Positions 12,355 through 24,500 of a stretch of DNA of 64,000 nt are shown in pieces; the first letter of the stretch is position 1; every line of letters begins with the position of its first letter. Origin of the DNA: Eunapius fragilis (taxonomy: Eukaryota > Porifera > Demospongiae > Spongillida > Spongillidae). The stretch lies in the NCBI GenBank assembly GCA_963681505.1, contig OY811982.1:1775156-1839155 (forward strand). The letters are read 5' to 3'. The notes below the pieces were generated by a model. The model had not been told where the DNA came from and did not search any database. It saw only the letters and a program-made list of their open reading frames with translations. Made by a program: the position numbers and the translations under genes.

Positions 12355-15240
12355 GGATAGTTGGAATGAGTGATGTTCTGGAATTGTTATTGTACCATGA
12401 TTTCTGCAACTGCCAGTCACCTGCTCACTAAACATAAGATTTCCTGCTGCCAGCACATTACAGCCTACTGTGCGGAGGTAAGGGAGGAGGCTGAGGGATC
12501 GAGTGCCAGCATGGGAACTTGAGAGAGAGCGTCTATCAAATGGTCCTTACGCATACTAAATTGGACTATCCATCATTATTGAACGACCAAGTGACATTGT
12601 TGCAACGTAATGTGGATGACCTTGTCAGTATATATAGACCTTATCGGCACGATGAATAAATTAGCACGAAAAATTGATGAAAAAGTTGATGGCAAATAGG
12701 ATGAATTCTGTGGCGAGTAAATACGATGACCTGGTATTAAAAACATTGACCTACTCTGGACATGCAATAGTTTTGTAGAATATGTAAAGATGGTCACACG
12801 GGAGGGCGCACAAAGATGGCCACACGGAGGGCCCACAACTGTACAATCGATTGTACAGTTTGTGCGCCCTCCCGTGTGACCATCTTTACATATTCTACAA
12901 AACTATTTCATGTCCAGAGTAGCTAGGTCAATGTTTTTAATACCAGGTCATCGTATTTACTCCTCACAGAATTCATCCTATTGTCATCAAATTTCATGTT
13001 AATTTTTCAATTTTCCGAAGGAATAAGGTCTGTAGATATGAAGCCTGTTTTGTCAAACTACATAGCAATCATGCGTACTTTCGTGAAGCAGCAATATGAT
13101 TCCCATGCATTATTTGAGGAAGAGGAGGTTGGTACACATGGAATTATTTATGGACTTACTAAACCTTGAGCATGCCCGTCCACAAAGAACGATGTAACGC
13201 AAGTAATTTTCCCAAATTTTGTATTTTGGAGCTTCATAAAACTGTTGCAGCAGCTGCCCAACTTCCTAACTCAAGGATTTCTGAGGATGTTGTGAAAGAT
13301 GCCATGAAAGTCATCAGCATTGGAGCTCTATCGTGGACACGGAGTCCGTGTAGCTAACCAGCAAGTTCATTTGGACAAAATCATAGACATGGAGAAGGGA
13401 TGCCTGGATAAAAAGAATAGCTCTGACGCTTTGGTAGTTTCAGACTGGAAAATGAAGTTTGAACCCATGTCATCACGAGGAACATGACAGCAGCATTTTG
13501 CGAAGCGGGGAATAGGTTGGCATGGATCTTTGTGTTTGTATTTCAAGTATGAAGAGCGGTGCATTGAGGATGAAAGTGATGGTGTCACAAGTATTGAAAG
13601 TAAAGCTGTGCGATATACAATACACTGTGACCAGATATTGCATGGAAGGGACACAACTAAAGGAAAACTTCGTCACATTAAAACCGTGCACGTGACATTA
13701 CAGACTGATAATGCTGGCTGTTATCAGAGCAAAGAATTTCTTCTTCTGCTTGCAATTCTAAATGGTTGCAACAAGATCAAGGTAACACGTTATATACATA
13801 CGGAAACACAGGATGGAAAAGGGCTAATAGATGCTCATTTTGCCAAGGGAACAGCTCACTTGCTGAAATTTATGAAAACGTCACAACAAAACAGAATTCA
13901 AGTAATTGCAACAGCTAGCAAAGGGCCTCGCTGCTGCACTTGCATGGGGATGAGGAATCCAGAATTCATTTGTTCAGCTTAGCACCTAGATAGAAGCAAG
14001 CTACAGGAATTGAACAGAATAGTTGCGAAAGTTGTAAAGGAGGCAAAAGCATACTTATATCTACAATGTAGAAGTGACCACATGTTGACATCTATTAAAG
14101 GTTTGGCCAGCTCTGAAATTGCATTCCAAATAAAATGTTTTGCATACACTGCAATTGGTGATGGTGTTGTTTTCCATACCTACTTGAAGCAAGGTACATT
14201 CAAGCCATGCACCAGCAGTAGAAATGCAGAAGAAATTGAAGCCGACACCAGCTCAGATGGTAAAGAGGACAAGGCTGATGTCAATGATGGTGATGACGAT
14301 GATGAAGATGATGATGACAATGATGCTATAACTGCAAATCACTCAGTTGATTATATTTTTGGTGAAGAAGACAAAGAGAATGAAGGTGATGATGACCTTG
14401 AACTGGAGATCTGCTCTGAAGTTAAGGATAATGACATTGCACCTTCAAAATACTTAACGTATGGAAATGGTGACCCGTTACGGGGTGCAAAGTTGCTAAC
14501 TGGAGTCTGTGTTGGGGAGAAAAAATATGGTCTTGGCATAGTCATGGGACCTCGTGATCTAAATATGAAAGTTCGCAATCATGCATGTGAGCCTTTGCTC
14601 AGAAAGGATATAGTGGCTTCAGCAGTCCGCCTATCTATGATCGCGACTCAGAGGGTGAAAATTAGGGATGGTCGATCACAAGCAGAGGAATATGATCTTG
14701 CTGCAAATTTAGATATTTCAGAACAGAATTTAACTCTGAATGCACCAAGGTTGGGCACGAAGTCCACAACGTGGTGCTCAGTACGGACGAACATACCTTG
14801 AACCATATAAGAAAGACATAAGGGAGATGTTTGATCATGGCGCTCGTGTCTCCACAGACAAGATGAGTCCATGTGCAATGTTGGAATCCTTCCAGTTGCT
14901 CCATCCACGTCGGTACATGCACTATACCTTGTGAAAACGAGATTCGGACTGAAATTACTAGATTGTTCGGAAGGAAGAAAAGCAGTGATAAGGATAATAT
15001 AGGCAGTGCTGAAAGCGAAAATGATGACGGGACTGAGGGCAGAAAAGGCAGGCGACAAAGCAATCTACCCCGGCAATATATAAAACCTTTAGAAGAACGC
15101 GTACAACAGAACCCAACGATCAAATTAACCTGGAGAAGCACTAGGCAAACTCAAAGCTGCATGCACTGGCAAACCAAACTGACCATGCATGATAAAGTGA
15201 TATAAACTAAAGTAAGCAGCTTGAAAAGAAAATTCAAAAT
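12355..15240 (+). pseudogene. Block U copy 1: degraded gene of unknown function, possibly transposase-like
   Basis: Exon-like pieces in order: 12355-12500 (diverged relative of 15975-16140), about 13030-13168 (IAIMRTFVKQQYDSHALFEE), about 13330-13980 (SDWKMKFEPMSS, FAKRGIGWHG, LQTDNAGCYQSKE, HTETQDGKGLIDAHFAKG), 14010-14801 (LQCRSDHML, then an acidic Asp/Glu run, then GLGIVMGP), about 14759-14935 (GRTYLEPYKKDIREMF) and 14935-15200 (EIRTEITRLFGRKKSS). I do not recognise the family. The spaced acidic motifs (CDQI, TDNAGCY, TQDGKGLIDAHF) would suit an RNase H-fold enzyme such as a transposase, but that is a guess. An in-frame TGA near 13486 and a frame change near 14760 indicate decay. A fold-back element is inserted at about 12625-13022. 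Confidence 0.5.
12625..13022. mobile_element. Fold-back (MITE-like) element inserted in block U
   Basis: Ends read GACCTTAT inward from both sides, and long inverted arms meet at ACAATCGATTGT near 12850; for instance GGTCACACGGGAGGGCGCAC at 12790 is mirrored at 12860-12890. The homologous place in the second duplication (about 61040) lacks it, reading CAGTATAGATATGAAGCC straight through. No ORF is supported inside. Confidence 0.75.
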
Positions 15241-15974
15241 AAGAGAGAAAGCGAACCTTTTGTAGACAAGTTTACAATTTGCACGTACTCACTTCATGTT
15301 GTTTTTTTCTAAGCATATACCGTTATCTGCATGGTATATGTACTTGTACAAACCCATACAGGCGCAAGCTAAATGTAGCATATCGATACGGCACATTTAG
15401 CTGCATGTATGCTTTGTAGCTCTATATAGACATGCAGGATGGAGAAGTAGTTAATGATTGCCAGCTTTGAATGATCTGTATAACCCTTGATACGACTGGA
15501 ACTCCAAGCACCATGTGAACTATAAAAGCACGATACATACCGTATGGGTGCGTACGCGCGGTATAACACACCATCATTTTATAAATTGACTAAAAGGTGT
15601 ATGCGGTAAAGCACTGAGCAAGTGTAAGAAACAAATAATACACTTAATTTGCAGCAAACAATCCTAAGGTCAAAAGTCGAACGGAGCGTTTTTTTTTTTT
15701 CACGATCTGAAATCGGTTTTCACCGATTCGGACCCTCCTAGCTACACACCAGAGTGTCTTTATTTTCAAGCCGACCATCGGTCCTCACTCTGAAGACACC
15801 ACTGAGTTGTTGTTTCAATGGTTGTAGAAATAAAATCCTGTGTCAAAATAATCGTCAGCGGAAATTTCATATTTTACACTTCCCCCAAATTTTGGCCGTT
15901 TTCACCCACGTTATTCAAGGATACGGTGTTAATACACTGAAGTCTTACCAGAAATAGGTATTTGTTGTATCAAA
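15241..15974. other. Intergenic tail of duplication unit 1 and junction to gene B
   Basis: 15241-15713 is non-coding and matches 63300-63786. Beyond 15713 the sequence is unique to this place. A short open stretch at 15754-15957 has no recognisable protein signature. I see no gene here. Confidence 0.5.
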
Positions 15975-16200
15975 GGCAAGCCATGGAGACCTGTGGATGC
16001 TTTTAAGCAAATGATAGTTGGAATGAGTGATGTTCTTTTTACCATGATTTCTGCTACTGCCAGTCAAGGTCTCTCACTACACACAAGATTTCCTGCTGCT
16101 ATAGCATATAGTACTACCTGCTGTGAACAGGTAAGAGAGGATGCCCGTATTTTATTCGATATTATATTACGTAATGCTACATTGAAATTGTTTAAATTGA
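15975..16200 (+). pseudogene. Block U upstream-exon fragment
   Basis: An open stretch reading DAFKQMIVGMSDVLFTMISA, then HTRFPAAIAYS, ends at a plausible donor (CAGGTAAGAG). Diverged relatives at 12355-12500 and 60450-60580 precede the other block U copies, so this is probably an early exon of that gene left upstream of gene B without its downstream part. Confidence 0.45.
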
Positions 16201-16221
16201 TCAGTAATTGAAATTGATTGT

Positions 16222-18521
16222 ATGCATGTATCGACAAATATGAGCTGCCTCACCATCTGGGTAGCCATCTTCTACATCGTTCTCGGCCACCTGCTCTTTG
16301 ACAAGTGCAGCGCGCAGGCCTTGAACCGTTTTGACGTCGACACCGGCGCGGCGAACGTTGCAGTCGTCAGTTCCCGCGGCCAAGTGTTCGTGGGCGCCAA
16401 TCTCGCGGGTAGCAGCGGGTGCTATCTTTACAGTCTGGATGGCAACCTGGGGCAGCGAGACAAGGTGCAATGTCGCAGCGGTGTGTCCATTTTGAAGTTG
16501 GTCCATGCACTTGGCCCAGATGGGGGCACCGTCGTAGCCTGTATGAGTGATAGGTCCTGTATTGAATACTCCAGTAACAACTTGACAGCAGGGCCAGTCA
16601 GAATATTTCAAAACGCTTTTACTACTACTAGCGATGATGGCATTGCATTGGTGAGTGCCCCGGTCATCGGGGGAGGAAACAGCTTCTACGTAGGCAGTAG
16701 CAACGGTACTGTGATCCTTATTGGTCAGTATGGACTTGACGGGGCAGCTGGGAGTGTGAGCAGGTCATCAGGAAACTTGTTTGGTGTGACTGCAGGCTCG
16801 TTCACTCGCAACTGGTTTGGAGGGTTTGTGGCGGGCTTCTATACATACTTTGTTGTACTTGATTTAAGCCCATCTAGAGCTGGAATGAGGGTGTTGAGAG
16901 TGTGTGACAACAGCAATACATCATCAGTGGCTGCCATGTATGAAGCAGAGGTAAACTGCTACAGTTCATCTGCTGTGGATGAAACCAGTAAAGTTGTGGG
17001 TGTGTCTCTATTGGAGTCATTCCCCAGTGGTGGAACCACACTAGTTATTGGACTTGTGACACCAAATGCTCCTCTCATTAGTCGTGTGTGCACTGTTGGA
17101 CTGTCTTCAGTGGACAGTGCCATGAACACTGCCTCTTGCTCAGGCATCAGCTTACCATGGAGGGATACTGTCTCTTCTGCTCAGTCTTGTCCCAACAGAT
17201 GCAACATTACATCACCAGGAGCAGTGGAAGGATCAGGAATTACATTAGGAACAGCTGATATACCTGTAACTAGCTCAAGCACTTTCACCTCCACCTTGGC
17301 ATTCAACGATGAATCCCTTGCATTACTGTTCATAGCCAGTGGATCATCTCTACAAACAGTGAGATTGAACTAAGATAATAGGATTCTCATCATTTCCTTT
17401 ATCTGCCCCTCCCTCTCTAACAGTACAACATAACCAGTGCATCTGCAACAATTTTCTCCACATGGACAATGCCTGGTCCTGTGACCAGGCTGACATGGAC
17501 CAGTGGACAGAACTATGTCTATGCCATCACAACCACTTCAGTAGGCCAATGACCACGTAGGGTGCCCATGTGACTCCTCCCCCTCTGCCCCCATAGGTGC
17601 TCCAAGTTCCCATAGAGCAGTGTTCCAGTTTCACTGACTGTTTGAGCTGAGCAGCTAATGTGAACCCTCTGTGTGGATGGTGTACTGTGGAGCAGAAGTG
17701 TTCTCGGAGGTCACAGTGTCAGAACAGCACAGTGTCAACAAGATGGGTACAGGGTAACACAAGCTTATGTCTCTCCAACACCAATGTGACCCCAACCAAG
17801 TTTGTACTTGAAACGCCAACTAATGTATGTGAGCTAGGATAGAATTATCATCATGATCATATTTGTACTCATGCAGATAACCCTTACAATCAGTTCTGGT
17901 CTTCCTCCCTTACTCACTGGAGAGAGCTTCCTATGTTTGTTGGCCACTGATAGTGGAGTGACCATCTCAGTACCATACTCAAAGGTCAACCAGACCACCT
18001 TCAAATCCAACATCACTGGTGCTATATCACAACTGAATGTTGCAAAGCTAGGTATGTGGACATTGGGCTGTGTGCACATGATGGTCATGTGATGTGATGA
18101 TATCTTAATTTTCAGTGGTGAATGTTGGCTTTGGCAGTTCAAGTCTAAACATTTCATTTGCTACTGCTAAACTGACTACATACAACTGTGCTGCAGCCAC
18201 AAGGTATTAGGACTGATGTGTAGGTACTATACATGTCATATTTGCTCTGCAGTTGTAGCACCTGTCTTCAGAGTGATGGTGTGTGTGTGTGGTGTAATGT
18301 GGAGAAGAGATGTACTGCAGTGACCTCATCTTGTACTAATGTCATCTCTGTGAGTCGAGATGTCTCCTAAATGATATGTCATATCCATCCATCATCAGGT
18401 GAACAAAGCTAGTAATCAGACATATTTAGATGTGTGTCCATCTCTACTCAATGGTACCTACCTGTTACCTGTGACAGTCACTAAAAGACTTGTTTTGAAC
18501 ACGAAGAACCTTCCCTCACAG
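16222..18521 (+). other. Gene B 5' half: sema and first two PSI modules
   Basis: Seven exons encode the N-terminal ectodomain. The first 410 bp and 16945-17460 are diverged from the plexin genes, whereas 16650-16945 and 17461-18093 are nearly identical to them. The PSI exon reads [17 protein letters not shown], then a TGA stop at 17648, then [18 protein letters not shown]. Genes A and C have TGT (Cys) at that codon. Without readthrough a product would end after about 435 residues as a secreted sema domain. Confidence 0.8.
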
Positions 18522-21500
18522 GTACTAGAAGGTCATTTTAGCACTTAATTAATACAAGTAAATAAAAACATTCTCTAACGAGAAAGTTGGTGGGCATATA
18601 GGATTGACAATGTTGGTGTAAAAAGCACGGAAACAAGTGTGACAGAAATGTTACTGGAAAATTGAAATAGGCCTATATTTAGCCCATTTTCTCAGGCGTG
18701 CGCTGCCTAAATGTGACTGGGCTAAATATAGGCCTATTTCAATTTTCCAGTAACATTTCTGTCACACTTGTTTCCGTGCTTTTTACACCAACATTGTCAA
18801 TCCTATATGCCCACCAACTTTCTCGTTAGAGAATGTTTTTATTTACTTGTTTCATAAGTTTTTTTTTCTTTTTTTTTATTAAGAACTTGCTAGAACTTGC
18901 TAGATGGCCATAGAACTTGCAACAAAATAGGGTATTTCTCGCTGTAGTTTCTTTCTAGATGTGATATGTGTCCAAATGACATGCTAGGATAACGTGCCGG
19001 TAAATTCTGAAGAGATTGGTACTATTTTCGTTCTTTAAAACCGTTCGTAGCTCGAGTTATACCTTCCTAAGGAAGACGACGACGACGACGACGACGACGA
19101 ACAATTTTTTTGGGAATGGGCACGAGAAGCAGGTTCTTTGTTTGTCTGGAAGCGCATAGTTTAATGACATGAAACTAGCATTAAAACGTAGATCTTGGTG
19201 TTGTCGTTCGATTGCTGCAACGAGATAAGTGATCCGTTTCTCCGTTGTCCCTCCCGACGCGATTTAAAATTTTTAATGACATTCATCATTCCTCAATCAA
19301 TCCTATATTGAACCTGCTGACGCAGGTTCAGATATTCATACAGTGTTGTTGTTGTAGGTGTGCCCTTTTGTAAAGGTACAATGAAGTACATCTGATATAC
19401 CACCCCCATGTGCTAATCACCTGATGTGGTACTACCATCATGTGCTCATCATCTAATGTGGTACCACCCTCATGTGCTGATCATGTCATGTCATGTGCTG
19501 ATCATCTCATGAGGTACCACCTTCATGATCGACTCATGCTTGCATATCAGTAATGTACTAATAATGTACCTTTAAAAGACCATATACATATCTCATTCAC
19601 TTATCAGCCATGTTCATATGTCAGTCAACTACCTTACCTGCTGTGGTAGCTTTGTGGAGTACATGAGGATGTTGTCAACAGCGGCAACGGAAGGAATTAA
19701 AAGGTGTAGCTGCCATTTATGAAGATTAATAATATGAATATAATTGAATATCACACAAGAGAGCTTACGCTATAGTAGACGTCTACACATCAGCCATTGC
19801 AACTAAAATAAGATCGTTACCAATATCGATCAAATTGAGGCTTTCGGTCATATTGCTATACTACGTTTTATTGAACCGCACTATGGTCATAGTACTTCGT
19901 AAAATTTTAATTCTTTGCAGCGTGCTGAAAGAACGTTCGCTTGTAGCATTTGTTGCAGGCAGGGCCAAAATCAGCGATATAATAATGTGCAAACTTGTAA
20001 AAAATGCACTCTTTGGATGGGTGTGAGCCCCTTAGATATATCACAAAACAATGAAGAGTATACCTTCCATTGGATTTAGGGATTTTGGGGTGCAGTCTCA
20101 ACTGATCAATGTTCAGATCATAACCGTAAAATTCAGTCATAAACTGGAATTTTTCATCGAAATTTTCTTTATTTGCTGCTTTCAATTGAAGATTTTCTAA
20201 CTTACAATAAACCTGATATCCAGGCTGGTCAAATCGAGTTTGAATACCGCAGATTATCAGGTCTCAGTTGTGCTTCAAAGAAAATACAACGGTACATTTC
20301 TTGTTCCTGGATGATCTCCTTCACTTGAACCACTACGTGGCCGCTTCTTTTGCATGGTGGTGTGGGATATTCCACTTCAAGGTCACTAGCAGTCTGGTAA
20401 ACTCTTCCCAAAATTTTTATTGACCGAAGAGTTTTTACTGTCATTGCTGCTACGGATTGCCCTTCTGCTGCTGGAGTGACTAACTTAGATTGTCACTGTG
20501 TCGTAGTAGCAACGTAACTCAAACCAAACAGGAAATCAAACGATTCCATGCATGCCTTTACGCCTATTATTTTAGATTTCTCTGTTTCTTCCACTGTGCA
20601 ACGAAAGTAGTATACAGTGGTGTATATTTATGCGTATATTTCTGGTATACCATTAATATACCGTGTGTGCTTATATTTCAAAAATACGCATACGTATACA
20701 AGTAAATAAAAACATTCTCTAACGAGAGAGTTGTTGGTATATAGGATTGACCAATGGTGGTGTAAAAAGCATGGAAACAAGAGTGACAGAAATTTTACTG
20801 GAAATTTGAAATAGGCCTATATTTAGCCCAGTCAGGCATGCACTGTTATATTGTAAGTGTGCTAAATATAGGCCTATTTCAAATTTCCAGTAAAATTTCT
20901 GTCACTCTTTGTTTCCATGCTTTTTACACCACCATTGGTCAATCCTATATACCAACAACTCTCTCGTTAGAGAATGTTTTTATTTACTTGTTTCATAAGT
21001 TTTTTTTCGCCCTATCGTAGTCAATAATCATAATTATTATAATTATAATAAGAATTAGTAGAATGTATGATGATGTGTCCTCGCCCACACCCTCTTCTTC
21101 TTCGGGGCCGTCCTCCTCGCCATGCTTGTTCTGGCCAGGTGGGCCTGGTGGGCAGCACTGCTGGTGATGATGGGGGCAGCGCTGGTGGTGGTGGTAGGGA
21201 CAGTGCTGGTGGTGGTGGTGGGGACAGCGCTGGTGGTGCCGGCGGGAGCGCCGGTGGGGGCAGCACTGGTGGTGGTGGTGGGGGCAGCACTGGTGATGGT
21301 GGTGGCGGGGTGAAGGGGAGAGGAGTCAGAGGATGAATGTAGTCATCCTCTTCCTCCTCTGACCCCTTGTTGGTGAAAAAACATCTGAGGTCTTCAGCTG
21401 CCATCTACATGTACGTGACAGAGAGTATGATTAAATTTTTACCTCTTTCTTTTTAGTGCAAAGCCTAGAATCCACATAGTATTATTAAATATTTACCTCT

Positions 21501-24500
21501 TTTTTGCAAAGTGCACTATTCAGCGGGTGAATGACTTTTATACCTTGCAAAGCCTTAACACGTGTGTAGACTGTGCTATGATTCTATTGGTCCGATTCTA
21601 TTGGTCCAATTCTATCATATAAATGACAGGGAGGGAAGGGGTGTATGTGTATCAGTTTTGCTAAAAATCTATTGGTCAAATTTGATCCAGTAATAATGCT
21701 CCCATCTAAACATGGAGGTGTAGCCGACTTTTGTATAGATGGATAGTGTGGGAACTCAGGAAGTGAACTACATGGCTCAGTGTAGATCGATAAGTACAAT
21801 GTAAGGAAGCCTTATCAGATTAAAACAATCTACTGTACACACAGTTGAGTCACCATGCATGCTTTAGTGAATGGTTTTGTGCAGATCCGTGCTGTACATA
21901 GTCGGGCGGGCCCTACTACCGCGTTTGGTCAGGTAGTAGGGTGACAAGCCCGACCAAACGGGCCGCCCGACTATGCAAATGTTGCATACACAGCTTTTTA
22001 ATGTTAATACAACATGCCATAACATACCTTTGGGTGGTAGTGGTAGTTCTGTGACCCCTGCGGTACCGCGTCCTCTCGGAAGCACATTTAGCCAATCGGA
22101 CAGCGGGGTCATTCCAATACCGACTCTATTTAGACGCTTTAATGGCAGCTGAATTGTCCTCGTATTTCTGTCTATAATCAGCACCATCAGCGCGGTTTGC
22201 CTCGAGGTCCTCTTCATATCGCCGCCTTTTAGCAGCACGGTTCTCCTCCAGGTCCTTTTCATATAGCCACCTTTTAGCAGCACGGTTCTCCTCGAGGTCC
22301 TCTTCATATCGCCGCCTTTTAGCAGATCGCTTATAGATTCAATATCTGCGTTGTACTGTCGCATATACAGAAGCCTTCTTCTTTTCGGGATCGGCCTTGT
22401 AGGTATCGCGTACAGAAGCCTTCTTTTCGGGATCGGCCTTGTAGTTGTAGCGCACAGAGGCCTTCTTATTTTCGGGATCGGCCTTGTAGCTGTCGCTAAC
22501 AGAGGCATTCTGATTGGCCTTGTAGAGCGCTCGGGCTTTAGCTTTGTTCTCGTCTTGCTTCTGGAGGTATTCCGCTCGTTGCTTAGACACTTCTTTGATT
22601 ACACGAAGGCATTTTTAGCAACTTCACTATAATAGCCAAAGTAACAACTAAACTGCGATAGGAACACCAAATATATTTAGTGCAGGTTAGAGACTTAAAA
22701 TTATTAATAAAAATCTATTTATACATTTTAAAATAGAACTTGATATGTGTCTATATGGATAACGTGCCGGTGAATTTCGAAGCGATTGGTACTATTCCCG
22801 TCCTTCTAAACCGTTCCTAGCTCGAGTTATACCTTCCTAAGAAGAAGAAGAAGAAGAAGACGACGATGGAGAATTATTTTAGGACTGGGCACGAGAAACA
22901 GGAAATTGTTTGTTTCTCTATAACCACACCGTTTTATGACACGGAACCAACGTAGAACTGTAGATCGTTGTGCTCTCATTCCGTCGCGATAAAGAGATAA
23001 GTGATCCGTTTCTCCGTTGTCCCTCCAGACGCTAGTGAAGTTTTATTAATGACATTCATCAACCCTCAATCAATCCTATATTGAACCTGCTGCCGCAGGT
23101 TCAGATTCCAAGAATCCGCAGGTGTCAATTGTATTCACTAACCATCGTGGTATACGCACCTGACTCTTAAAGTATACGCTAATACCGTAAATTCTAAATG
23201 TTAATTTGGATAACATTTTCGAAGCTTATTATATTTAATACCTTTGAAAATATTATTTCGAATCCAAGAGCATCGAATATGATCTCTGATCTCACATAGC
23301 TGCAGAGCAACCCGTTTTGAGCACCTCCTTCTCTAAAATTCGGTACGTCTAGTCTGCTTGATTTATATGAGTTTAAAACAACCCTTAGTACCATACATAG
23401 TTTCTCGCAAGTAGCGTTCTCTGTAGAATAAACAGGGGGGGTGGCGAACACTCCTGACGTTATCGCAGGTGGTGATCACTACCTTTCATCTCTGGACGTC
23501 GATACCGTATCAGTGATACTGTTTTTCATCATGGCAAAGATTGAAGGCCAACTTTGCTGTGATCAGCGGTACGGTTGAAGCACAGTTAACCTATAGAGCG
23601 TATGAAAGTAATGGTGCTCCATTTATTACATTTGTTTTCATTACCATTACAGCTATACCACATTTGAAAAAGTGTATGACTTTCATGACTGTGGACATGG
23701 GCATTCTTTGGAATAGCTAGCTTCAAAGCAGCAAATGTTACATGTCCTGTGAGCTTCAAACTGAGCAGGTGTAACACACATACTAGCCTCTTGGGAGGTT
23801 TGTCACCTTCATGGGCGTGGCCTCATCAGGTAAACCGATAAATGCTAATATTTAATACGTGTTGTGAGGTATTGACTTTTGCATTCTTTAGAGTAGCTGT
23901 GGTGTTACATGTCCTGAGAGCTTCAAACTGAGCAGGTGTAACACACATACTGGCCTCTTGGGAGGTTTGTCACCTTCATGGGCGCGGCCTCATCAGGTAA
24001 ACCGATAAATGCTAATATTTAATACGTGTTGTGAGGTATTGACTTTTGCATTCTTTAGAGTAGCTGTGGTGTTACATGTCCTGAGAGCTTCAAACTGAGC
24101 AGGTGTAACACACATACTGGCCTCTTGGGAGGTTTGTCACCTTCATGGGCGCGGCCTCATCAGGTAAACCGATAAATGCTAATATTTAATACGTGTTGTG
24201 AGGTATTGACTTTTGCATTCTTTAGAGTAGCTGTGGTGTTACATGTCCTGTGAGCTTCAAACTGAGCAGATGTAACACACATACTGGCCTCTTGGGAGGT
24301 TTGTCACCTTCATGGGCGTGGCCTCATCAGGTAAACCGATAAATGCTAATATTTAATACGTGTTGTGAGGTATTGACTTTTGCATTCTTTAGAGTAGCTG
24401 TGGTGTTACATGTCCTGAGAGCTTCAAACTGAGCAGGTGTAACACACATACTGGCCTCTTGGGAGGTTTGTCACCTTCATGGGCGTGGCCTCATCAGGTA

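Larger units (their letters stand above)
857..15713 (+). repeat. Segmental duplication, unit 1 (carries plexin gene A)
   Basis: Sequence from about 857 (the phrase TAGAGTCCACC) to about 15713 (CACGATCTGAAAT) matches 43852-63786 in the same order and orientation, including the 850 bp upstream of the plexin start, all 28 exons, the introns and the downstream block U. Size differences come from identifiable insertions in unit 2 (the elements at 52104 and 56380, a fold-back sequence at 49770) and one in unit 1 (about 12625-13022). Confidence 0.85.
20697..23104 (-). mobile_element. Helitron-like element HL-2 (2.4 kb)
   Basis: On the minus strand: TC start and GAACCTGC/GCAGGTTC hairpin at 23104, triplet run near 22850, lysine-rich repeat protein (about 22590-22010), GC-rich inverted segment (about 21890-21985), proline-rich ORF (21404-21021), then a long palindrome ending ACTTG at 20697. 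Flanks are A and T at the two ends, with no target duplication. The same order of parts occurs in the copy at 52104, which is about 950 bp longer. Confidence 0.75.

Noticed and set aside
14648-15141. Long minus-strand ORFs opposite block U
   Set aside because: The plus strand carries the peptide motifs shared by block U copies; the minus frames are not conserved between copies.
17648-17650. TGA as a selenocysteine codon
   Set aside because: It does replace a cysteine codon, but PSI cysteines form structural disulfides in secreted ectodomains and I see no recognisable SECIS structure. A nonsense change or an error is simpler.
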